A DNA stretch of 64,000 bases, from assembly GCF_964204865.1 (NCBI RefSeq), contig NC_135261.1, positions 11,532,001 through 11,596,000 of the forward strand, in the 5' to 3' direction. This document shows positions 36,665-46,916 of this stretch, in pieces. Source of the stretch: Styela clava (taxonomy: Eukaryota; Chordata; Ascidiacea; Stolidobranchia; Styelidae). The notes beneath the pieces were generated by a model that saw only the letters and a program-made list of their open reading frames with translations, did not search any database and was not told the DNA's origin. Numbering within the stretch: the stretch's first letter is position 1; each line of letters begins with the position of its first letter. Both the position numbers and the translations under genes were made by a program.

Positions 36665-37799
36665 TTTCAAGCAGTTACAGGCAAGACTAGAAAATACCGA
36701 TACAAAATCTTGCTAAAAAGTGACTCGCCAGTCTGGCGCATCATGGTAAACATTACCGGTACGGTAGGAATGAGAGCAACTCTGATTACTGGATTACCGT
36801 ACGGTACGGTACCGTACCGTAACTTGCGTGGGTTCGCATCCCATGTTGGATAATTATGTTCTTCCCAGGATAAATATGTGAATCCTATCTTATCCTAAAA
36901 CTTAACTTATACACGGACATCTAGGCTACCACACATGACTGTAGAAATTCTAACTAAAAATTTTATGATGCATATTTGATATTCCATAAGACTGTAAGAG
37001 TGCCAGTTTAGCATGTTTCCATTGGAGACGGAGTCGAATTTTCAAACTACCCGGAGTTGGGGTCTGAAGTCCAATTTCTGAATTTATCCCAAAGACGGAA
37101 TTGAAGACTTCCAATAGTGATATTATTAGTCAAAACGAAATCTAGAAAATAATTTAATTTACTAAGCGTTTTTAACAGTCTATTAAAGAAAGCTTACAAG
37201 CCAAATTTTTTGTTATCAAAATAAATTTTTCTATCAATTCGAAGCTAGAAATTTATTACAGATCGGCTTCGGGAGACCAACCCTAGGTCAGAAATCAGGA
37301 TTAGGGTGGAATTTACATATTTTCCTCATATATTTTTGTATTTTGGCATTTTTGTGGTATATTCAAAAGTCTGCCTGTGGTTTGAAATAATTTATTTTGG
37401 GAGGTTTAAAAGAGATTGTTTTTAGCAATTGTGCACTAATTGAGAAAATAATTTTTAACTAGGTTCAACCGGTATGTTAGTCGTTGGGTTCAACATAGCA
37501 AACTTTTGTTAAAAGTAACACCACGAGATAAATTTGTGAATGATTTAAAATGTTAATATATTGAAAAGCGTATGTCTCGCCACGTATATCGCATTTGAGC
37601 TTAATTCTGTACTTATATAGTCGATATATATATTATTTGTTACAGATCATACGAAGATTTACTATACTGTCTATATATAATTATTCATCTAACATATAAT
37701 TTCCATTGTTCAGGTTTGAAATATTTGACCTAAATGCGAATCCAGCTTTGAAACACTCTAGTCATTTGCGAAGGCATACTCAGAATTATCAATTGTATT
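36665..37799. other. Upstream of PARP2; no gene seen
   Basis: This stretch should hold the PARP2 promoter. 36760-36830 has a palindromic run of 'ggtaccgtacggtacc' words, which recur around 39900, 41370 and 41740. A shorter piece at about 36828-36885 ('gggttcgcatccca...gataaatatgtgaatcctatc') resembles the end of the SINE-like repeat. No coding signal was found. Confidence 0.5.
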
Positions 37800-38446
37800 T
37801 AGTGGTGGGATTCAGCCGGTTCTATAGAACCGTCTCACGAATTTTATGAGTTCAGCGAACCGGTTAGCATTACTGGTAGGCTAACAGTAACTAGTATTGA
37901 TTTTTGCATCTTATCTGACATACCGATTTTTGAGATCAAGTGTTTTTTCCAAAATGTGAAATGATCAACTTCGCACGTAACATATTGTGTTAATTTTTAT
38001 ATATAATTGTAGTGTTTTTTCAGTAGATCGTACATCTTCAGGTTTTTAGATTCATTATCAATGAGTATATAATATTTGCAGCAATATAGACAATCCTCAA
38101 CATCATTGAAAATTTCGATGCTAATTTTGACATAATGATGCTTACCTAACCATTATTTTGAAATGTTAATTAGGAAGTAATTAAAAATAATCAGTTTATT
38201 TGCTAAAAAGTATGACTTTTTGTAACAGAACCGGCTGAAAAATATGACTTTTCCCAGATAGCACAACTACGTTGGGCCAACGTTATAATCCGCCGGCAAC
38301 CGTTGTACGCGGTTTTACAACCATTTACCATGGTAAGGCCATGATTGGCCTTCAACGAAACACTCCATTATGCGAAGAAATGCGCGCGCGATTCGAATAT
38401 AGCACATGAGGTCGCCATTCATTTTGGCGGTACTCGTAATCGATAG

Positions 38447-39656
38447 TAGAGATGTACCGATGTATCGGTATCGGGTATCGGTATCGGCAATATCGGCCAT
38501 TTTTTCGGTATCGGCCATGTATCGGTATCGGTTAGATTAAGGCCGATATTTCCGATATATTTACCTTTTTGATATGGTCCAGAATGTTTTAAAAGATTAG
38601 TTGGAATACTACTTTTTAATTTATTTTTTGTCTGGAGAGATTGTGAGCTATGAGCCATACATGTCCCCACCCCCGTGAGGGAATATTCACGTGTTTTTAG
38701 CTATTTATCAGCCGAACTAGCTCAACTAATTTAGATATTTTCGCTGTCAAATTGTTATATTGACATTTTTAATATTACATAGTAATTATGAAGAAATATA
38801 TCAACACAGCACATAACAAAAAGCAATCAGGCGCCCGGTTTTAAATCATACAGTGGAATTGGGGTCCTTATTAACGGCACATAGACTTTTGGCACGGGTA
38901 TAAATTCTGACTGTTTGTCGTCAAGTACGAGTGTCATTTAGTCCGTCGACATCGATAAACTAAATTCCGACACATTTATCTCTCTACGCAGGTATTAATT
39001 TTAATTTTGTTTAACTACACAACTACTTTTATAGATATATTGACATGACGGCCTAGCCCTAGACTGTCTCAAAATATATGATTGCAATTGTAAAATATTA
39101 TAAAATTTATTTCGTTGAAAGAGATCATGTTATTTTTGCTAAAAAAACCTCCTCGACGGTTATGGGTAGGCCTTTTTTTTGTTGGTGCTGATTGATATTC
39201 TTTATTCATGTTGACTTTGACTTATTGCGTCGACGATTACGATTAGCCACGAAATAAAATATTTGTAAAATGCTTTTAATTTGAACGTAGGACGGCGGCG
39301 CTAGAATATGTGGGTGATATTCGATATTCTTTTAAACACGAATAACGATATTCGAAGGTCGCGATTTTAACATTAAATTCAAATTTGACATCCCGGCTTA
39401 TGAGTTTTCTAATTGAACATCTTTTTTTTCGATTTGAAATAATGTGTACTATGAACAACGCTCAAAGACCATTGTTTTAACCCGTCTACCCTACACAGCA
39501 CCCCTAATTAAGTAATAATTACATAGTATCGGTATCGGAATATCGGTGATATCGGCCTTCTTATAGTATCGGCGTATCGGTATCGGTATCGGCGTTTTTA
39601 GCTGGTATCGGATCGGTATCGGTATCGGCGACAAAAGTGGTATCGGTACATCTCTA
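38447..39656. mobile_element. hAT-type element C nested in B
   Basis: TAGAGATGTACCGAT on the left and GGTATCGGTACATCTCTA on the right are inverted ends. The perfect 8-bp target duplication ATCGATAG is at 38439-38446 and 39657-39664. Sub-terminal 'ggtatcgg' repeats fill both arms. No transposase is visible in 1.2 kb, so it is non-autonomous. Confidence 0.9.
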
Positions 39657-39906
39657 ATCGATAGCCTGTTACGAGGTTTTTACCGTGGATGGGACAGTGA
39701 CATTGAACTTTTAATGCTTTCATAGTAGAATGGCGAAAGTAGAGATAACCTAGTTGTAACCGTGTAAGTTAATCTCATGGTACCGGTTCCCCTAAGTGCG
39801 TTGTCAGGTCACGGTTCATAAGGGTGATAGGGTACTATACCGGTAAAAGTTACATATTTATCCCTGGACACCGTAGGTACCGGTAACGGCAGAACGAGAT
39901 GAGGTA

Positions 39907-41366
39907 CCGTAAAAGCGCCTAACTTCGGACAAAATTACTATATTTTCGTCAATAACTCGGCCATTTATTGTCCAAACGGTGCCAAAATTGCTCGGTAAAA
40001 CATTCGTGCGGTAATTTACATTCCCTGCAAATTTCGGTTCAATTGGACTATTTTTACTATTGAAATAATCGATATTTCTTGTCATCTGACCGTTATCCTT
40101 CACTGCCCTAACTTCGGACAGTTATTTTCTTCACTGCGTAACCGCGACGCACAGAGAGAAAGAGGCTTCCGATGCGGATGACGTAATCACGTCGTTGCGT
40201 GAAGATAAGACGCTCGATCGTCGTCGTAACGTAACATTGACGTCACGACGAAAATGCATTATTTGAAACTTCCGTCGTCCTATGTTTACATCTTTCGTTC
40301 GTTAATTTTCGATACTTCAGATGAGTATAATAACATGTTAGTGATTTTAATCAGGAAATGCATACGTAAATATATCTGATGCAAACCGTTTCAATCCACA
40401 ATGAAGTATTTTAACGGGCTTCTATCGAAGTCTTTGAAGTATTAATATTCTCGACGGATAGCTTTTTTTTATTCTGCGCGGTTATCTTTATAAATGATAA
40501 TTTATATCAAACACACGGTAAATCCGATTGTAAAGTTTAATTTAAAATTCAACTTAATCTTGTAAACATGTAGATCCCGTTTATTTGTTGAAGATTAAAT
40601 TTATTTTTAATTTCGAGTGAATAAAATTCACCCAGGCCGTATTCAATAACTGTCATTTCGACTACTAATCATAAAATAATGGTTAAGTCAGTGCACTGTG
40701 CCATACGGACGTTGGAATTATCATAGTTTTATATATTAGATTTTTAACGTCATCGATTAAGTGTGACATGTATTTTCATTAATGTAATTTTGGCATATAT
40801 TCATACATGACCGAACAAAATACAAAAATATTACATTGGAACGCCGTCTTTATCTTAACGGAAATTGTCATATTGGCTCCGTTGTGTCTGGCGTCAAAAT
40901 TCATTTCCGCGACGCAGTGTGACGTCGTGTCGGAAGTGAGCGAAAAATAATCTACGCGAGGTTGACGTAATCTTTGACGCTGCGTGAAATCTTAATATTC
41001 TTACGGAATTTATAACTCAGAATTTTAGGTTTTATTTAAATCTCAAACGACATCTTGCGATCACTCAAATAAATTATATACATTGTTGTCGCCCTCTACC
41101 GAATGATGGTATTTTGACGATGATAGCTTCAGTAGGAGCGACGCTCTGCGCCGTTGAATGCCGGGCATTCAATTTTCGGCAAAATTTCCGTTTTTTTACC
41201 AAAAAAATAATTATGCAACATTAAAAAAGATGAGAATAGATGTAGATATAACAGCGCAACCTATAATAATTAAAATTAGCAATATACGGCGCGTTTTAGC
41301 CAAGATATGGCCGTTCAGAAATTTTGTCCGAAGTTAGGAACTGTCCGAAGTTAGGCGCTTTTACGG
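39907..41366. mobile_element. TA-flanked element D (mariner-like) nested in B
   Basis: The terminal inverted repeat is CCGTAAAAGCGCCTAACTTC, with the complement ending at 41366, and a TA dinucleotide lies on each side (39905-39906 and 41367-41368). It splits one copy of a local repeat whose unbroken copy lies at 41663-41850, which shows the pre-insertion site. The interior has GC-rich 'cgacg' and 'gacgtc' clusters and no transposase. TA target use suggests the Tc1/mariner group. Confidence 0.85.
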
Positions 41367-41379
41367 TACGGTACCGTGC

Positions 41380-41850
41380 TTGGTCTTTTGGCATTTTTTT
41401 GTTAAACTTTTTTAGGTTGCCATCTCTCATTTACCAGTATTCGTTATCGAGTACCGGTACCATTCCAAGTCGAGTTACGGCTTCCTCCACCACCAAGTCC
41501 ATGCTTCCGAAAACAAACAATACAGTAAAAACTAATCCCATACCCGACTTGGAATGGTACCGTAACCGGACGAGAGGCCGTGGTTCGCCATATGGATAAG
41601 CCGTCTTATCGGCTTTCCTCTCCCCCGGGATAAATATGTAAATCCTATCCTACCTATGGTAGATACCGGTAAAAGTTACATATTTATCCTGGACACCGTA
41701 GGTACCGCCACCGGTAACGACAGAACGAGATGAGGTACCGTACCGGTACAGTACATTACCGTACTTGGTCTTTTGGCACATTTTTTTGTTAAACTTTCTG
41801 AGGTTGCCATCTCTTATTTACCAGTATTCGTTATCGAGTACCGATACCGG
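41380..41850. repeat. Local direct repeat plus SINE-like copy 2
   Basis: 41380-41465 and 41763-41850 are near-identical ('cttggtcttttggca...ttgttaaac...ggttgccatctct...accagtattcgttatcg'). Likewise 39837-39906 matches 41663-41743. Between them, 41466-41650 is a second copy of the SINE-like repeat seen at 34716-34890. Confidence 0.8.
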
Positions 41851-42886
41851 TATTGGTCCTTCATCCCTGGATATGATTTTTTATATTTACTTTATTTGTA
41901 TAAGTGCAAACATTTCCGCAGCCCAAATCCAACCCGTTGAACGACTTAATCCAGTAATCTGAATAGTTGTACATTTGTGAACCTTCTGTCTGATGAATTT
42001 CAACAAATCTAAATTCAGATCTCAATTGGCTGAAATCTAAAATATGTTTTAACAATTGCCACAATCAAACTGAAACCAAAATTTGATGTTTTTGGGTAAA
42101 AAATAGCTCAAGGATTATTGTTTTCCCTTTTTGTTTTTGTAACACTTTAAATTTTTTTTTTAATTTTTGTCCGAGGTCCGAGAACTTTGTCCAACCCTGC
42201 TCTATTTCATATTTTCAGCTTTGTTGAGTAATAAATTACTGATTTTTGAATAATATCTATTTTGTTTTAAAATTCAATAGAATTATATTGGGTAATCATA
42301 TATATTAATATGATTTATTTTCAGTATGTATGCTATGTAATCTTACCCAACCAACTTTAATCAAGTGTTATTATATTTTAAAGTGAATTGGAAAGTAGAC
42401 CGCTAGCAAAAAAGATTCGGGCGATTGGGGGGAAGCCCACTCTGTACAATGACTGCCAAATGTGAATGCAACTGTGCAATGCCCAGCGACTCTAAAAGCA
42501 TGAAGTATTGTACGACACATCCTTTACAAATATTTGGACATATTTTGTGTAATATCCATTTTTTTCCGGTTCTAAATAATTATTACCGATTAGATATTCT
42601 GTCAAGTGTCAATATTACCATTGTAAGTTTAATGATATATACCATTTTTATAATAGGCCCTATGACAATGGACTGGAAAATTCACCTGCTTCAATTCCCT
42701 CTTTCACGCAATCATACACTGTGTCATTTCAAGCATCTCAATGTTTCAATGCGGACAATGCCCAAAACAGGTGTTTTTGTTTTATAGTTTGATAGTAGCT
42801 CCTTGCATACCTGTGCCATAAAATATTGCACAATAGCTAGATATATCGGTTGAATAATTACCTAGTACAACATCATGTGGTTAATA

Positions 42887-43345
42887 CCGTATTTTCCGGC
42901 GAATAAGTCGCTTTTCTAGACCCAAATTTTTAGCCTGATTTTGGGGGGGGGGTCGTCTTATTAGGCGAGTATGATCATTTTCATTTTTTTGTTGCCCTAT
43001 TATTGAACCCGGACAATAAAATACCTTCGGCGATAGCATCCCCCACGTCCTCATCAGGTTAGTTTAAATAAATCGACATTCTCGTGCTGTGAATCTGAAA
43101 TTTCAATGCTGTGATTATCATATTTGCATTATCATATATGGACTGAATATTACGCTACAAAAAAAAGTCATAGGCTATTTTAACCAATGCGCAAACGCGG
43201 CGACCGCTCGAAAGGCATTGCATGGTAATTTGAGATTCCCGACGTTGATGCGATTTTACTACCCCGACTCATCGGCCGGTTATATGCAAAAACCCATTTT
43301 TTCAGGCTTAAGAACAGGCCTCGTCTTATTCGCCGGAAAATACGG
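42887..43345. mobile_element. pogo/mariner-like MITE E nested in B
   Basis: Perfect inverted ends CCGTATTTTCCGGCGAA with TA on both sides (42885-42886, 43346-43347). Further in, 'aagtcg' and 'gtcttatt' words occur in both arms. At 459 bp and with no open transposase frame, it is a typical non-autonomous TA-target element. Confidence 0.9.
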
Positions 43346-43462
43346 TAACTAATATTAATGAAAAATTTATATTCTGGTAATTAGTATAGGCCATTCGTTC
43401 ACGTTTATCATCTGAAAGACAATCATGTACTATATATTGTGTAACACTAACTTGATTTTCAG

Positions 43463-45680
43463 AGATCAAGCCATGCTCCAATCCAGTCCATGGAAAAATT
43501 GTTGGGACAGGCGGTAGAAACTCTTATGCTACAAGCTACGGCATCTGCAACTTTCCACTGATTATAGTGTGGACTCGGACATAAAGGAATTGATGAAATT
43601 CATTGTCAATTCATTGTCTGATTACATTTTGATCCAGAAAACATTCAAGGATGAAAAAATCGCTCGTAAGTTGAATACTTTTATAGGCTGATTACATACA
43701 CTTTACGGCAGTGGTACCCAAACTTTTTTTTCCGCGACCCCAATTTTTGTAAAATCACAGACTACAGATACTTGTGACCCCACAACGAGAAAACATTAAA
43801 AATCAATTTATTCTATTCAATCATTCAGATGAAAATCAACTGTAAGTTTGCGGGGCATTAGTGCAACGTGGTTGTACTTGTACTTAAGTTCAGTGGTTCC
43901 CAACCTTTTTACCCCAGCGGCCAGCGGGCAAGCAAAATTAATTTAAGAGTTCGCTGACCGGTAACACATGCCATCGTATGAAGACCACGATGTATAAATC
44001 TCTGAGATTCAGAATATTTGTTTAGTTTTAGTACAATGTTAAAATATTGCAGATTACTCCATAATTAATTGGAAAGCCAAACAGAACATGAAAGTAAAAT
44101 AGGTGAAAATACCCTTGCTGGGTCTCATCTTATTGAGTGCCTTTTATTTTTTGTCGTTTTGTTTTTGACTGCATGAAGCGCTTCGAATTTGTGTATGAAA
44201 TACAATATGCCCAATATTTTCGCTTCGTGTTCAAGGAAGATTATTTAAATGTCTAAATACGATCTGATTGCAATATTAAAATTGTTCACTTTTATACGAA
44301 TGGGATGTGAACAAAACACATATGTGTATATTTTAGAGTAGATACTCGCGATAATTTAACATAGAGCTTTTGCAACGGATGAAAACCTTTTCATTAGATG
44401 TATTCTTATAATTGTGCTTATTTACTCATTCCAGATAAGACATTTGTCAAGTCTTGGAGGTTGCTCCGAGAAAGACTGGATTGGAGAATCATGAGCTCAG
44501 TTATAACAAATTTACTCTCCCGCTCTTTCAACTGTGCAGGACGCGGTGGATGAGGAGTGAGTGGGACGCCCTTAGTTTCTGCTATTAAAGGTACGTATGT
44601 AATATGTTTATCATATTGTACCACCATCTTTCTCTGCTCTACCCTCTTCTATTTTATAAGTATAAGATTATTTTGACTCCAAATCAGCTTAAGATAATTC
44701 ATAAGGGAAATGAACAAAAATTGATTAAATAGAATCTGACAATCTGGAGTGAAAACAAAACCTTAATTAAGATTGAAGCGTAAAGAATATAAGGTTTTGC
44801 CAAAAAGATGCCTATCGTGTTCATGAATTAAATTAAGTTACTCACACACAACAACAACAGAGATATAATAAAATAAAAACAGGCGAGAAAATTTAGATAA
44901 GTTTGGTAGTAAACAAAATGTACTTGCCAGTTGCCACACCATTCATTTTTATCATTATGATTGTCAAATTGAATAATGATTTTGTAAACAACTGTGAACA
45001 GTAAAGAAATTGAATGTAGATTTTGTATACAAAAGTGAACAGTATAGAAAAATATTTATTAAGGAGATATCGCCAAGCTGATTATGGTTAGAGTCAAGTG
45101 CCAAATTGCCAATCCAATGTTGCCAGAGTTTGGTGCATAATGGAGAACAGTGGTTTTCGAACTTATTTGTTTCATCGCTCCAGTACAGTACTTTTTACAT
45201 TATCATCCCCCCCTAGCACAACAGCAAATTATGAAGTTACAAATTAATTTATTTTAAATCAATTAAACAAATAGACTAATCATGGTGCATGATGTTCCTA
45301 ATAATATAGATGAATTTCAACAAGGAATATTTGAAGACATTTTAGTCAGATAAAATCTCAAATCATCATTATTCCCTCCAACAAATATTCCCCTCAAAAC
45401 ATTGTCTACGCCCCCCTTGCGGAATCAAGAATTTCTGTATTTCTCAATTATTATTGTCTTGTCAATGTAAGCTTCACTCACACATTTGCGACTGCACAAA
45501 CTTGGCTTAAGATTCCTACTCTGAAAATTTGTTGGGATGCAGTCATTCAGACTAGGCTTTGAACTCTGGTGCTGTAATTTGCTAATACTACAATTTAACA
45601 CAGAATTTTAATATTTTTCAGCTCTGGATGATCTGGCAACGAACTCCGATCAATTTTATTACATGTATACATATTTGTAA
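43463..45680 (+). pseudogene. Possible decayed multi-exon coding segment in B
   Basis: After a good acceptor (gattttcag), 43463-43670 encodes protein-like text (SMEKLLGQAVETLML, then DSDIKELMKFIVNSL), but a one-base shift near 43558 breaks it. A segment at about 44435-44592 and a last one from 45621 ending in TAA, with AATAAA at about 45678, have splice-like borders. The middle segment contains a stop in the compatible frame. I recognise no family. It may be a dead transposon gene or a captured gene. Two hAT-like starts (43710, 43891) and another at 45149 interrupt it. Confidence 0.25.
43710..43980. mobile_element. Two hAT-like element starts in tandem
   Basis: CAGTGGTACCCAAACTTTTT at 43710 and CAGTGGTTCCCAACCTTTTT at 43891 are both typical hAT-type MITE ends, each followed by GC-rich 'ccgcgacccc' or 'cggccagcggg' text. 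Matching right ends were not found, so these are probably truncated. A third, weaker start (CAGTGGTTTTCGAACTT) is at about 45149. Confidence 0.5.
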
Positions 45681-45783
45681 AATAAAGACATTTTGTTATC
45701 TTTTGTTTTTTATTATATAAATAATGTTAGATTAGTGGGAAATTTCTATGTAGTATAGATCCATACCCTGTCTGTACAACACA

Positions 45784-45966
45784 TCGCCTAACTTGGCCCG
45801 ACCATGTGCCACGATTGTATTACAACTGTCACCTACGTAGGCCCGTCCATATGTCACGATTGTGTTACAACGTATCGCCAACGTTGGACCGGCCATATTT
45901 CACGATTGTGTTACAACGTATCGCCTACGTTGGCCCGACCATTTGCCACGGTTGCATTACAGCGAA
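45784..45966. repeat. Four 46-bp tandem repeats in right arm of B
   Basis: Units begin near 45784, 45829, 45875 and 45921. Each reads roughly 'tcgcctacgttggcccgacc' then 'atgtcacgattgtgttacaacgta'. The array causes several overlapping open frames here that are not genes. Confidence 0.85.
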
Positions 45967-46128
45967 AGGACCGACGTTGGCCCAGCGGCCAAATCTTCGC
46001 TGGAACATGGTTGTTCGCCATTATTGGGCCGGTGGTTCGAACAACGTTCGGCCATGGTTGTTCCGACGTAGTTGTGCTATCTGGGTTGTGATGGGATCGG
46101 CTGACAAAAAAATTGAATCCCACCACTG

Positions 46129-46916
46129 ATTGTATCGATGACTTTATCTTTGATTTTGCTGAATTAGTATTACCTGCGATCTAGCGCTTTTTATACCAAT
46201 GTAATTTCAAACAACTTTACATATTTCAGAATATCAAAGAGGTATTGAAGGAGCTGAAAATACTCGGTGTTTATCTTATTTCTAAATATTCACAAAAATG
46301 TACTCAAATTCAAGTGCAATAAGTTTTCAAGAGGGAAGGTTGAAAATTCAGTTTGTTTTTACCGAGATACCTCTTTTTCATTACTCAAATATTGCCAGCT
46401 ATCTAGGTAGAATACAAGAATTGTTACAATACTAAAACGAACTGAGGTAAAAATTAGAATGTAGCTAAAAAAACACAAGTAGCACACTACGCTGGCTATA
46501 TCCCGACTTTCCATAATTTGCAATAGATAAAGCATAAACAATTACTACTTTTCAAAGTTATTTTTATTCATAGGAAATTGCCAGAAAACTCAGTAATTTG
46601 TTGTACATTCTTCATTCTATTTTCTTGAAAGAGAAAGCATCAAGAATAAGTTTCCTGTGTTGCAAATAAAATGAATGATATGATTAAAAAATTTGTATCG
46701 TTATTCTATAAGATGCTATAGTTTTTTTAGAGATTAATTAATTTAGGTAAGATATACGGCACAAACTTATTGTACAATCCTTGGCAGTGTGATTAAAATA
46801 TGTTGTTAGACATCGACACTGGATGTTGGTTCATATTTCGCATTCCATCGAAACTTTCACAAAATCAAATACACATATCCTAAGATAGAAAAGTTCATGC
46901 ATTATGAGACTACTTA
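46129..46916. other. 3' flank of the thyroglobulin-domain gene
   Basis: This stretch should contain the 3' UTR of the minus-strand gene ending at 46917. TTTATT at about 46562 (AATAAA on the minus strand) is a candidate polyadenylation signal. No other feature was seen. Confidence 0.4.

Larger units (their letters stand above)
38253..46085. mobile_element. Transposon B nested in A, about 7.8 kb
   Basis: The left end CCCAGATAGCACAACTACGT at 38253 is repeated exactly in inverted orientation ending at 46085. Both arms are GC-richer, with 'ttgggccaacgtt' and 'acgttcggccatgg' words, and the right arm carries four 46-bp tandem repeats. I cannot define a target duplication, so the superfamily is open. 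Inside lie elements C, D and E, two hAT-like starts and a possible decayed coding segment (43463-45680). Confidence 0.7.
37800..46128. mobile_element. Outer transposon A of a nested stack
   Basis: The left end TAGTGGTGGGATTCAGCC and the right end GAATCCCACCACTG are inverted repeats. The flanks ATTGTATT (37792-37799) and ATTGTATC (46129-46136) match at 7 of 8 bases, as for a hAT insertion. 'gaaccggctg' words sit beside the element's inner sequence (about 38230), and 'ggatcggctgac' is seen at the right end. Almost the whole interior is later insertions; A itself is only about 0.5 kb. Confidence 0.8.

Noticed and set aside
42425..42787. 120-codon plus frame starting with a Cys-rich stretch
   Set aside because: Only the first 40 residues look unusual. 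There is no splice context or family match, and it lies inside transposon B.
45804..46129. Three overlapping plus frames of up to 107 codons
   Set aside because: They arise from the GC-rich 46-bp tandem repeats at the end of transposon B and show the same text in shifted frames.
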